A DNA stretch of 64,000 nucleotides. It comes from Echiichthys vipera (taxonomy: Eukaryota > Chordata > Actinopteri > Perciformes > Trachinidae). Shown piece after piece: positions 12,860-25,114 of the stretch (positions are counted from its first letter, which is position 1; each line of letters begins with the position of its first letter). A model generated the notes under the pieces. That model was not told where the DNA came from. It saw only the letters and a program-made list of their open reading frames with translations, and made no database searches. The stretch lies in NCBI GenBank assembly GCA_963691815.1, contig OY829661.1:19364349-19428348 (forward strand), given 5' to 3'. The position numbers and the translations under genes are program-made.

Positions 12860-15310
12860 ACCTCATAGGCTGTATGAAAAAATATTTTATTATGAATAAG
12901 CCTTGAAAGAATTCAAACAGGTGAGTTACAAAAGTCACCCCCTTAATGTTGTCATTAACAGGGAAAGTAAAACTGCTATTTCTGCTGTAAAGTTAATACC
13001 TTTAACATGGGTGCTGAGATGATTGATTTGCTTTTGAGGCCAGCCTCAAGTGGTCTTTCCAGGAATTGCAAGTTTTTGCCAATTCCTCCTTGGATTTTTT
13101 TTTTTTCAGCTCCCGGGGTTTGCTGCTTGGTACACCTCCCCGCACACACACACATGCACTCACATTTAGACTATGCAACCACCCACTCAGCAGACTGTGA
13201 CCCTTACAATCAAATCCTATTTTCAAGACAAATTTCCACGTGAATGGACGATAAGGTTTTTATCTTTCTTATCTCTCCTACTGATGCATCTGCTTTTTGA
13301 GATAGCTTGATGATAGGGGAGAATGCAAGTCAAATGGGCTTCCATGCATGTGTTGGTGCAGCAAAGGTAGCCAGCACCAGTGTTTTCTGGCACTAATTGT
13401 TCTAACTGATTTCCCCAATTAATCAAACTTTGACTTTGACTTTGAATAGTGTGAGGCCTAGCTTGGTGGTTAAGCAGTACAAATGCATTAAGGTGAGATT
13501 TAAAAAAAAAATTTCAGCTTCAGGGACATCTGTCCACTCTGTTTCTGCAACAGCTGCTGTCATTCACTTCTCACTTAATCCATTAAGTGTGTCTATCCAC
13601 AGCAAATATGTTTAAAGGCTATTTCTCAGCTAAAACACCCCATTACAAACATCACTGTTTGGCTAGACAAACTCAACAGTTGAAAGTTTTTTTTAAATCC
13701 CTCGTAGCTAAGACAGATGCTGATATTTAATGTATTTTGAGAAAGCTTACTGATCAAAAGAAAGTAATTCCAAAAGGAAAAGGATGGGAGAAATCAGCAT
13801 CCTCTTTGCGGTAATGAAGCCTAACTACTTCAGCGGATTAATTAGTTTTCTTCCCTGAAAGAATTAGTGATTTCTTCATTTACTTTAAAACAGTTTCTTA
13901 AATTGTCTAACACAGGTCTAGTGGGTAGTCTGTGTATGTCAGGAGTACAGTTGTACACTGATCATTTGCACCTGTGAGGCAAAAAAAAATTAACCAACAC
14001 AAGGAAAGAAAAATGAAAAGTACATCACTTTCACTATGCAGTTCAAAGCAGAATTTCAGCTAAGTAAATCTGCAATTTTTAATTAAAAAAAAAGTAAGAA
14101 AGTGTTTCCTCTTAGTGCTACTTAGACATTTTGGCCAGATGCTGTGTCTGTAATCCCTACACTGGTTTCTCAGTTACATATTTTCTAGAACTGCAAGACA
14201 TCAATATGACATACAGCCAAATTACTTAATTCCCTGCAATTGACATGAATGTCGAAGGCACATGGCTACAATGCATTTCCCTGTCTGTGTGGAATTTTCG
14301 GTGTGTACATGCTGAGAAGTACTATGACTGTAAAGTTGTTTTAACAGGGGGCTGCTTTTCTATGCAGCCCCAACACAGAGACATTCAGCTGTTTTAGAAA
14401 AGGACCTGCCAACAGGCAGCCAATTAACATTTACATCCACAGTTTTCATCTTGTCAGGTATAACTTTTCATTGGTAGTGCTTTCCAAATATTTTTTTCTA
14501 GAAATGCACACATTTAAACTTTATGCCTCTGGAGAAGCACAATTCATCTTTTTCTCCACATTCTGTCAAAGCACTTGTTTGAAATCTTATGGATTTCTCT
14601 TTTAAAATTGAACTGATGTGTGAATCATATTATACTTTTAAGACCAATTAACTTAAAAAATCATGCTCAAGCAATTACAGTTTAGTGATTATGTCAAACA
14701 TGAAAAATCCTTCCAACTTGCATTGACCTCAGTATTGGCCTAATAAAGATCTCATTAGGGCTATACGATAAATTATTATGTCTTTAGTCTGCAGCATTTC
14801 CAAGCTGCATCCAATTGATGTTGAGACTAAAATAATCCCATAATGGGTGTCTATGACAGTAACCCTCTCTCAGTGTGTTCTGTCTTTCTCTATGTGATAT
14901 TGAATAGCAGTATTGATGACTGAAAAAAAAACAAAGAAAAATGTCAATTATTATTTTAGTAGAAGGGCTTCAGACCCAAAAGTCAGATTTGTATTTGCTT
15001 GTTTTCTTCTGATAGGAGTTGCTGAGGTTTACATTCCCAGCATGGCTACCAGCTTGACTCCTTGACGACAAGCACAGACTACAGAAATATAATAGCCTCA
15101 TGCTGCTGAGGATGGCAAAGGAGACATCTCTGGAGGTTTAGGCAAGGGCTCTCCTTCCCTATGGGCAGACATGTAGCTGGCAGAAAAACTTTGTCCTTGC
15201 TATGAAGATTATTTTTATTCATAGGGCAGCCAGAATAATAAATGTCAAATCAAGGATTTTTTTTAAGGTGAAACACAACTTAGTGGTAGCTCTGTTCTAG
15301 AGCTTGATTC
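12860..15310. other. No gene recognised; possible conserved non-coding stretch
   Basis: AT-rich, with several TAATTA-like words (for example near 13830 and 14640) and a short CA run near 13140. No supported ORF, exon or element boundary. Whether any of it is conserved cannot be judged from one genome. Confidence 0.4.
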
Positions 15311-15314
15311 ATAT

Positions 15315-16490
15315 AAAATAGAATAGAATAGAAATACTTTATTGCTCCCAAGCTGGGAAATTGCAGTGTAACAACATCATTACACACATACACATCAAAG
15401 CAGTAATATAAAAGATACCTAAAAAAAAATTATAAATAAGTGGACTAATCATAGTGCAAATGTAAACATATAATAATCTAAGGTGCAGTGGACAGATTAT
15501 GAAAAAAAACATAAGGTGCTTCCGATTGTATTGTTGTGAAACGTTTAGCTGTTATTGTACAGTGTTATGGCATGTGGCAGGAAAGATTTCCTGTATCTGT
15601 CCGTTCGACAGCGGAGCACCTTGTCACACAGGCTGCTCCAGCTCCGCTGTCTGACCACTGTGTGATGGAGAGGGTGTTGATCATTGTCTATGATAGCTAA
15701 CAGTTTGTTCAGCGTTCTCCTCTCCACCACGGACTCAAAAGACTCCAGCCTGAGATCAAGTACAAACCCAGCAGAAAAATGGCGCAACAAATGGCAACAA
15801 CCGACTGGTAGAAGATCTCTCATCTTGCTGCACATGTTGAAGGATCTCAGCTTCCTCAGGAAATAGAGTCTGCTCATCCCTTTCTTGTACACAGCCTCGG
15901 TGTTAGATTTCCAGTCCAGTCTGTTGTCGATCACCACTCCCAAGTATTTGCATAAATAAATCCAAGCAGTCAACATACTGATGGAAATTATTTAAAGTGT
16001 TGTTTAGTGAGGCATGATTAAAATCACCTGTAATAACCATGAATGCATCCGGATGTTCAGTTTGCAGTTTTGCAGTGGAGGAGCTGATAACTTCACAGCA
16101 TCAGCTGACGGGGGGGATGTAGACAGTGATAACAATGGCGAATGTGAACTCCCTCTGCAAATAATAGGGATGCATTCCCACGGCCAGCAGCTCAATGCCC
16201 GATGCCCAATGGACAGAGAGGTTCCATCACAGAGACATGGGATTGCACCACCTCTCACTCTCATTAAGCCCACCACCCTTCTTCTTCCGACTTTAGGAAC
16301 AATCTCTGTCTCTGTGTACCAAACAGTAACTGGAAACCTCAATGCTGTAGTCCGGGGTTTGTGCGAGTGCAGCCAAGTTTCACTGAAGCATAATAAGCTA
16401 CACTAGCAGTAGGCTACTCTGTCTGGGTCTTCATCAGCACTGAAAGTTTGTCCATCTTATTCCCCAAAAGACCTCACGTTTCCCATTATA
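15315..16490 (-). mobile_element. L2/Maui-like LINE remnant, internally deleted
   Basis: On the minus strand the order is that of a fish L2-clade LINE. From about 16486 a start MGNVRSF is followed, across frameshifts, by endonuclease-domain pieces: NKMDKL, then KKKGGGL, then IELLAVGMHPYYL, then GDFNHASLNN near 16010, the APE-type GDFN motif. From 15976 to 15545 a single ORF resumes in the reverse-transcriptase C-terminal region (YLGVVIDNRLDWK, then VERRTLNKLL, then SFLPHAITLYNNS). Nearly all of the catalytic reverse transcriptase is missing at the junction near 15960-16000, and a second smaller deletion lies near 15780. The 3' end is a short AATAG tandem run at 15315-15335, the usual microsatellite-like tail. 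It encodes nothing functional. Sequence from 16490 to about 16740 may be its 5' part. Confidence 0.8.
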
Positions 16491-16749
16491 AACGTTGGGA
16501 CCGCTAGCTTCTGTCTTCTTCTTTTCTCCCTCCGTTTGTTTCCAGCCCTGCAGCCCCCGCGTCTCCTACGTAACTCCTCCGGGACCACAGGTCTGTCTCC
16601 GGGCAGCAGCACAGGCTTGCACAGCGCAATCAGCTGTTCACGCATGTATACAATGCACCCACTACTATCGGCAAGGTTCTCTGTTACAAAAAGTTTAGAA
16701 AAGTAACAGAAGAACGCGGAGAAGAGTAACAAAATGTAGGCCAGCTATT

Positions 16750-18890
16750 GTCTCAACGTTTATGTACAGAATGTAATTAATTCGACAAAACAAACGAATA
16801 GACTGAACCAACAAATAAAAAAGTTAAAAAAACATGACGGGAGCCGCTGCCACCTAAGGCAACCCAGAGAAGATTGCTGAGGCATTGGATGGATCATATC
16901 ATAAATATATATATTTTTTTGTGGTTTTGTCCGTAGTGTTCTTGGAAACAAATGAAAACCTCCACGTTAAACATTTAAATGTTGCGTTTTATGCCTTAGT
17001 GTAGATATAGAGTAGAATTACAATAAATGGCTGTGGGTTGCTGCCTACAAGATGTTACACAGGTCTATTAGTCACCCTAATACATTTCCAAGACATAATG
17101 GCTAGAATGAAACAGAAACAGGCTCAATGCCAACTCACTTTAGCGTTCTCTGAAATTCAAGAGTTAAATTCAAAACTTTTAATACGACAAATGGAGTTGG
17201 TGATTATGCTCTCTGTTGCCTATCAACATTCTATAATGCAAAGAGACACTCTAATTAGGACATATTTTAGGAAACCATTGGGGAAATCTGGGAGGATTCC
17301 AAAACACCATAAAATCCATCAAGCACAGAGGAAGAACAGTGCCCCAGCAGCTTCAGTTATTATAGAACTATATTAATTGCATTAATATGTTTCTCACTCA
17401 CTGCTAATTGAAATATAACATTGACCTTATGAACAAAAACTTTTTAAGAGTTGTATTCTCACTGAATAAATAGAGTTGCATATGATCAATGTGTAGGCCG
17501 ATAACGTGGTTACTGTAGAAAGTGGATTGTGTCAGTTACTTTCCAACATCTATTTCCGAAGCCTGAGGAGGACCAGGGGGTTAAATGAGGTTTTCAAGAT
17601 TCTAATATTTTGCACTTTGGGGACATTTTCCCATTTAAGGGAGATTTATAATCCAGTGCAAATTAACTGCATTTAACAAAAAAAGAAATCAGAGGATACT
17701 TAAATACTCACTCAGTTGCCAAATAGAACCCCAAAAATATAGAATCCTATCATGTACCATATTATATCATATTCAGAACTGATTGCTTGAAATAATACAT
17801 TTTTTGAAAAATTGTCTCTCACAAACAATGTAATAATATTGACCTTGAGTTATCTTAAATAGATCTGTCTAACTGTTTTAGACTCACGTGTTTGTGAGAG
17901 TGGAGTTCAGGCACTCCTCGTTATTGCCCTTGGAGCTGTATCTTATCTGGCATCTATACTGCACAAGGTGAAGAAGTATTGATCCCTGGACCCACAACGT
18001 GTTGAATGACCGGTAATGAAAGCAGATGTGAGGATAGAGGCCATTTATTATACAGAGGCTTTGCTTCTCTCACCCTACTGTACGCTCTATGGACATTGTA
18101 CAAAGGCTTACCAAAGAGCCACAGACTGTATCAACCATGTGAGTCATCTGTGTTACAACGTCTCATTCTGTAATAAATCAATCAGTGGTTTTGGTATCAA
18201 TCGAAAACAACATAAAAGATATCAAACCAGGTGTCTGATGAATCCATTTAACTGTTTAGGAGAAAATACTTCTTGAATTTCTATGAACCAAAGAAGTGAT
18301 AGATTCCATATCTTCGCTGGAATTCATTTTAAGCACAGCATTAGTGTGATTACTTAACTGTCATCAGCCAACAGGACACATGCACTCTAATGTCATTAGT
18401 GCTAACAAGCTTGGTGGTGTTGTGCATCACAATGACAGTATCATTAATTCAGGGACTGCTGATTTCCATGGTGAAGGTACACAAAGTTTTAACACGATAA
18501 ATTTACACGTGGGAGTAGGAATACTATTGTTGATGTTGCTCACATCCAAAAACATTTAAGTATATTGATCTATCTCGTTCTACTTGCATATCATCAACTT
18601 GTTTTTATTTATTTATTGCCAGCTAAGAGAAGACTGCAAATAATGTTTGACCTGTAAGTCTGACAATGGAGAGTTGAGACAATTGGCTCATATTATCTCC
18701 AATGTGAAACGGAAAAGTAGGAAACTTTCATGTCATAGTTATAGTGACCAAAATTATAACGGTTGATTATTATCCATTATCATTATTATAGCGGTATACA
18801 GTAGTATAATAATAATAATAATATAAAAACATACTGATGATGCATGGACTGTTTTTTTCCTCTGTCTTATATTGAAAATACAAACAAACA
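16750..18890. other. No gene recognised
   Basis: AT-rich non-coding sequence. The 112-codon ORF at 17038-17376 and the 86-codon ORF at 18016-18276 show no domain, no codon pattern I trust and no splice context. Confidence 0.45.
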
Positions 18891-18892
18891 AA

Positions 18893-18898
18893 TATATA

Positions 18899-18953
<55 letters not shown>
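18893..18953. repeat. (TA)n microsatellite
   Basis: About 60 bp of TA dinucleotides with one TTTA interruption near 18900, followed within 10 bp by non-repeat sequence. Confidence 0.97.
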
Positions 18954-18954
<1 letters not shown>

Positions 18955-18957
<3 letters not shown>

Positions 18958-20635
18958 CACTAATGACTTTTCGTTTGCATAAGCATTAAAAATTTGCATA
19001 TATTTCTGTAGGCTGATGCTAGCAAGAAATCCAGCAAAGGTTAGCCAGTTAGCTGCATGGATCTGGCCTTAAAAAGTTTATCTCCGGGTTGTCGATGCAA
19101 AAAGTATAATACAGACACAACTTGTGGTGCCAGTTCTTGTTAACAAACTACATTTCTTAGCTACTTTTTAAAGTTACATTACAACACGCTTGCCCATTGG
19201 CATTAAAAAAAATACATATCAAAACACAGAATGAGTGGATAGGGTTTGTAACTTAGACCTTAGATATAGGATATGACTACTTTTTATCATGTATGAAGAC
19301 ATTCTGTTCACATATTATAAGGCCTCATCCATAAATTACACCTGCTTTTTTAATTCATAATCCAGTCAAGAGACCTTAGTAAAAGTAGTATAGGAGTTAA
19401 TTTATTCCTAATACAGAGAGGTGAATTTGTCGCTTCCAGTGACAAATGATAGGCTGCCAAGCAATGATGCTGGCTGATTTTAACCTTGGCACACCTTCTT
19501 TGACTCCGGGTTGTTTTATAATCAAGGTTGCCATTCATCTTTGTCATTACTCTCATAGCAATTTGTAACTGCTGAGCTAAACAGTGTTAAACTGGACACA
19601 GAAATATTTACAGACACTCTGTCTATCCTAAGAATATTACAGAATAAAAGACAAATGTCAGCTTCACTGTTTTCTGTTATCAGTGGATACTCAAGTGACA
19701 ATCTGCAGCTCATGAGAGGTTTATTTTTGCTGTTATCTTTCCCATGAAAAATCCTTTCCCACAATGGAATGTGATGTGTTTCTGGCAGAAGAAAAACGAC
19801 AAGAATACAAAAAATTTAAATTCAAGTTAAGCAACAACTCAGTACTCATTAAACATTTTGACACCCAAAATAAGGTACAGTGCAGTACAAGATTGCTAAA
19901 GCAATAAGCGCTTGGCAGCATACACCGCTCGCTGCCCTTGGCAAAATATGAGCATCTCACAAATTGCCACTTTAAATGAGACACAATACTGCAACGTGAT
20001 ATTTCTCTGGTGTGTTCTGTGGTGGTTTATGTTGCCACCCGGAACGCTAGAGCCATGCAAAGGGTAAGTTTCTATGTCTGACATTCCAATATAATGCACT
20101 ATAAAACAAAAACAATGGCAAAAACCATAGCCTTGGAAATCATTGAGTTATCACCTATTTGACAAACACAATAAATGTCAATAAACATACGATAAACAAA
20201 TATAAATGTGTCTACCTTTTGTACAAAACAAGCCAGAGTCTCACTGGATCCTCTAAGCCAGGAGCCCCATGTATTTGACAAATGTCTTTAAAGCCAACAG
20301 CTGCTGATTAATCACAATGGATCTAAATTACTGGCTGGCTCTCAACCGGGTTTGGAAATGGATGCCCAGTGCACTTAGAACCTCCTTAGCATATACTTGA
20401 CAGCTGCATGGAGTAAGTGCCACTTCTGTCTAGTTAGCTGTATCTTTCTACCCCTTCTATAGTAAGCCAAAAACAGCTCTGAACATGTGTGTTTAAAGTG
20501 CTATCACACATTCAGATCCAATTGTTACAGCAGCATATTGCTGTCACTGCCAGAAAAAGAAAAACACTTCAGCATCATGCTTTAATGTGAAAAGTTTATT
20601 CTTATACCAAGATGTTTTTCATGCTTCAACAACAC
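18955..20635. other. No gene recognised
   Basis: Four overlapping minus-strand ORFs of 60-83 codons between 19350 and 20281 are in different frames, share no domain and look like chance ORFs. Confidence 0.45.
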
Positions 20636-20639
20636 ATTT

Positions 20640-21300
20640 TCATGATATTACACTATAGGAACTTGTCATGTTTATAATGATAAGTTACACGCTATGACTT
20701 GATCAATGATTGTATTGAAAGAATATGAAACTTATGTTTAAATGAAACAGTGTGCAGAGAACAGATAAATTGACAAATATGACTCATTTACACAATTTGA
20801 TTAGATCTACTCTATTAGTTAGCAGCATAATTTGTCATCCTGCAAAATTAGCCGTATGCTTTGGTTGACAATGGGAGTTTCAATGGACGTTAAATAAAAT
20901 GAAACAAATATGTCTAGATCTAATTATGGTCTTTGTCCTTTGCTCAATAACTGCAGAATTTCACCATGTCTCACCCCAAACATGAAGTAGAACTAATCAA
21001 ATTGTGTAAATGAGTCATATTCCTCACTTTTCCATTCCCTGCAAATATTTTCTCATTTAATTATGAGTTTTATGTTGCTACAATATAATCATTTATCACG
21101 TTATAAGGTGAAACTTATGTTAAAACAATATACAGTAATTTATCATGTTTTAACAAAATAAATATGTATGATGTTATAACAAGAAATTTTTAAGTGATAA
21201 GTTCGTATTTTGTAAAAAAATTAAAATATATTGTAAAACTTGAATGAAAAATCCTGTGATAACAATAAGCTTTTCACGTTATAACAATTATCTTCTTCTC
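20640..21300. repeat. AT-rich repeat cluster with TTAT-CACG-TTATAA words
   Basis: Recurrent words on the theme TTATCACGTTATAA occur near 21095, 21139, 21170 and 21273, and a related CATGTTTATAATGATAAG near 20665. The word GAAACTTATGTT also appears on both sides of the inverted repeat at 20776-21021. This suggests one AT-rich inverted-repeat element family, possibly interrupted by a second insertion. Confidence 0.5.
20776..21021. repeat. 246-bp element bounded by near-perfect 36-bp inverted arms
   Basis: The arm at 20776-20811 is the reverse complement of 20986-21021 with one mismatch. The outer 29 bp (20776-20804 against 20993-21021) match perfectly. The spacer is 174 bp and has no ORF. Arms this clean imply a young or constrained palindromic insertion. 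I see no target-site duplication immediately outside them. Confidence 0.85.
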
Positions 21301-21438
21301 GCAGTGGTAGCACTACGCTTCCATAAATTAATTTAAAATATATTTTTAGTAAACTTTATCTTTACAAATGAATCTAATTAAAATGAATCTAAAAAAATGT
21401 AACTTCATCAAACCTAAATTAAAAACTAACCCAAGCTA

Positions 21439-21832
21439 AGGGTGTTCTCACACTTACCATTCATACCGTGAGTTGATCTGTGCCGTGCCTCCTCCCCGCA
21501 CCCTGACACAGCCTGCACTCACATTACTTTAAACGATCTGGGCCACGGCACACGATTGCTTCTTACTTATATTTCATCCCCCCTTGGAGTTTTTGTGTTG
21601 TCCAACTGTTTTTGAATATTTTCATCTGACCAAATCTGCAGTAAACAGCTCCCCATTGAAGCGCCGCGAACCCTTAAATAGTCGTCAGGAATGCCATCAA
21701 TGCTTGTGTTCGTACATGTGGGCATGCTTGTGCTCCTACACTTTTGTGTGTTTTAGCATTGTCCATCTGCACTCATACTGAGCTTTGAATCGTGCTTGGG
21801 CACGGTACGGATGGTAAGTGTGAGTAGACCCT
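21439..21832. mobile_element. Non-autonomous terminal-inverted-repeat element (394 bp)
   Basis: The first 32 bases (21439-21470) match the reverse complement of the last 32 (21801-21832) at 28 positions. Both begin AGGGT and contain CTCACACTTACCAT. The interior has no transposase. The terminus design is shared with the element at 28165-28283. I see no clear target-site duplication. Assignment to hAT is inferred from similar fish elements. Confidence 0.75.
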
Positions 21833-21839
21833 AAGATGT

Positions 21840-23409
21840 CCTCACTGACTCCAGTTCAGTACTACATAAGTTTGCTTTATTCTAAAATCAATAATACATA
21901 TATTGCTTTTATTGCACAATTTAGAGTGCCTACACTATATACTTAAGAAACATAACATTGTTATTTTATTTGGTCCCCATTAGTTGTCACCAGCGCAACA
22001 GCTTTTTCCCTGTAGTCCACAGTGGAGGAAGAAAATACTCCAGCAGTTTCATAAACGTAAATCAGTGTGAAGTGAAAATACTATAATATACATTTTGCAT
22101 ATCCATTGTATACAATGTTGGTATGATGATATTTTTATTCTGACTTGCAAAACAAAATATGAAGTAAAAAGTAAAGTTGTCAACCACATGCCTCACTTTC
22201 ACGAAAATATATTTTGAAATAATATTTTCTTATAAGAAATACTCCTGTTTCTTAAAAAATAATGGTTATACACAAAATATATTTGTATATGTTGTTATCT
22301 ATAGTATTTTTTATGTTGTGGTTTGTTTGTTGAGTGAGGTACACACTGGTGGTCTAGTAATTACAGTTTGACACTCCTGTGTGCTGTGTAGTGGGAATCA
22401 CAAGCCTGTGCTGTTTTGGGCTGAGCTAACAACGCTGATCCTTGCTGCAGGCTTATCTGACAGGCGAGTGTGCACACAGTTACAGAATGGCTTCACATTC
22501 AAACACACTGGTTAAGTGTCAACCCACAGTTATCTATAGTGGGGGAGTAAATGATCATTGTCGAGACTGTGGAATTTCAACAGAAATATCTTCAAAACAA
22601 GCAAAAAGGGAGATGAAAGTGCTTAGTACTGTATACTGGAGCAGCATGCTGCCAATGCAGTCAATATAGGATGGATATTCTGTAGTCAGTGCAAGTGGGC
22701 AGTTCAAGTACAAATGTTAACTACTCAACATGCTAAAATAATTTGGTTGCAATATTTCAAATATGATATTGCTTTCTGAAATGTGTATCATTAGTTGTCC
22801 ATTTTAGCCATCACACTGTATCAAGTGAAATTAGATGACATTAAGTTAACATAGCTATGATAACATTTAAAAAGTAAATAAGGGGTGTACAATAGCAAAT
22901 GGTCAAATTGGAGACTGGGCCATAGAGGTAAAGATTATTGTTGTGGCAGCTTAGGCAATACAATGCTGCTATTGATGGAGGTCAGGGTGGTTTTATGACT
23001 ATGCGTTTTATAATCCACTGTGAAGTTTGCGAATTGTGTATTTTAATGCTATTTTTGCAGCCTTCAGCTGTCAGCACTGTGATAATGAGTCAAGGTCAGA
23101 AGGAGGCAGAGTGGGAGATAGTAGTATTTGTTAAGATTGTCTATAGGTTACAGATGGGCTGGCTTAAAATACTTCACATAGGATTATAAATTATTTTAAC
23201 TCAGAAACTAGACTTCTGGCATCTTCAGCAACCATTATTTCCAGACTAAAAAAAGAGACCCCCTCTTTCTCTTTTTTAGTTGACTTGAGCAAAAACAAAT
23301 ACCCCAGAGTGGATTAAATTCTTTATTTTTAGCAACTAAAAATTCCATTTATTCTGCATGTCTCTCAGCCTTTTAGTCATGCAAAGTGTCTTCTGCAATT
23401 TTAGCAGTC

Positions 23410-23410
<1 letters not shown>
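21840..23410. other. No gene recognised
   Basis: AT-rich sequence. Around 22018-22060 there is a CACAGTGGAGGAAG word typical of a dispersed fish repeat. Near 23245-23282 a short near-perfect hairpin has poly-A and poly-T arms. Small ORFs here have no support. Confidence 0.4.
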
Positions 23411-23412
<2 letters not shown>

Positions 23413-23446
<34 letters not shown>

Positions 23447-23456
23447 GGGGGGGGGG
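23413..23456. repeat. (TG)n array ending in a 13-G homopolymer
   Basis: About 30 bp of TG repeat runs directly into G13 at 23444-23456. Confidence 0.97.
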
Positions 23457-24071
23457 TCATCTCATGACCTCCCTTTCTAATGCTACATTATAAAAAAACA
23501 ATCTGTTGTTGGTTTTAGAGTATACCTTAGTTTTCAAGATTTCATTTTTTTATAATATGCTAACATATGAAAGTCATCCAAATTGGAATAGTCCTACCAG
23601 AGCTGGACTTAATGTTTCACCCTTCCATGGTAGGCAAAAATTTGATCTGTTGATTGAGTTGTGTTGTACAGCATTGCACCACAGAAAGGTCTGAACATTG
23701 CTGAGAACTATTTTAATTGTAAAATGCAAATTTCTGAAAGGGAAATTCTGTATCCCAGTTGATTTTGAATGTTAAATTTCAAATTATACAGAGAACCTTG
23801 TACATTTTTTTAAAGCTTTGTGTCTTATTTTAACATTGAATGAGGAGACTTCATGATGTGGGTTTCAGATACTGTCTTTCACTGTGAATGAAAACACTGC
23901 AGCTTTTTCAAGCTTTCAGTCGCTTTCAGCTCACTGGTCCATGTGGTTGTATTTCAAAAGCTCTCACACAACCCTAATATGAATCATGGCCAGGCATTTT
24001 CACTACATGAACTTGCACAACCCAAATGTATGCTCCTCACTCAATGCACAATTGACTTTTGAAAGAAAGAA

Positions 24072-24338
24072 GAATGCCTTTATTCCTTCAACAAGGGGAA
24101 ATTCTTTTTTTGTTATTATATTATCATGTTACATGTTATGTCATGTCACACACAGGCCTGAAATACAAACATCCAGAAACAGGACCTATATACATGCAAC
24201 TAATGGAGAGATGTCAGAGCGAGGGGGCTGCCAATGGATCGGCGCCCCGAGCAGTTGGTGGTTCGGTGCCTTGCTTAACACCACCTTGGCAGTGCCCAGG
24301 AGATGAACTGGCAACTCTCCAGCCACCAGTCCACACTG
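24072..24338 (-). mobile_element. tRNA-derived SINE, 5' truncated
   Basis: Read on the minus strand this matches the body of the SINE at 59756-60085: GTGTGGACTGG near the head side, then GAGTTGCCAGTTCATCTCC, CTGGGCACTGCC, GAGCAGT, CTGACATCTCTCC and a tail with CCCCTTG and GGAATAAAGGC. The tRNA-like head with A and B boxes is absent: the copy stops near 24338, just inside the GTCCACACT word. It lies about 0.5 kb downstream of the light-chain gene's 3' end. Confidence 0.85.
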
Positions 24339-24872
24339 GTGCTTTTCATATAGTGTAGATGTGTCCTGCTGTCCTGTTAAAGTGAATAGGACATGAATAA
24401 GTCGATGTACTGAGCTGTTAAAGCGACAAACTTTCTTTTTTCCTTCAAAAGCCAACACAAATTGTTCTGTCTGTCAAGGCGAGGGCCAGTCCTTGTAGCA
24501 CCTGTCTTCTAGTTGTCAAAGGGAACTGGATGTTTGAGTGCATGTGGGTGTATGTGTATGTGTGTCCAGCATGTGGGAGTACATGTCTTGATCCATAGCA
24601 GCTGCCCCTCAAGCACAATGACAAGCATGCTCATTCAAACACTTTTTGTGTAAAGAAGAATAGTATCAAATCTGTTCTATTTTCAGATGGAGTCAAGTCC
24701 TATTTGTTTTTTGTCTCCCAGCAATACTTTCCTCTAATCACATTAAGACAGTTGATGTGAAAAGTATAATGAGCACTTCTATCAGCAATCCTGCATGAAT
24801 CAGTTTCCTCTTCAAACGCATATATTGAGTATACTGAAATGACATTTGTGGGGCAGTTTGTAATTATATTTC

Positions 24873-24924
24873 TTTATTAATGTTTTCTTTTTGGTTGTCC
24901 ATTTTATCTCACTGGCATTTTATT
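24873..24924 (-). terminator. Two candidate polyadenylation signals for the light-chain gene
   Basis: On the minus strand AATAAA occurs at 24924-24919 and again at 24878-24873, 190 and 236 bases past the TAA stop at 25115. That would give a 3' UTR of about 200-260 bases. No obvious GU-rich element was identified, so the exact cleavage site is unknown. Confidence 0.45.
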
Positions 24925-25114
24925 ATAATTCAGAGTGTTTATGAAAAACTAATCAAAGGTCTTGTAGCCAACATTTTTTTCCCCCCTGAACATTAACTGC
25001 TCCAAAATAACGTCACAGACAAAGTGACGTGCTCACCTCTAAATGGACAAATGTTTAGCAAGGATCCAGAAGTGGAGAAAACAGAGGTAAAGTCTATATG
25101 GCTAAATGTCCTTT

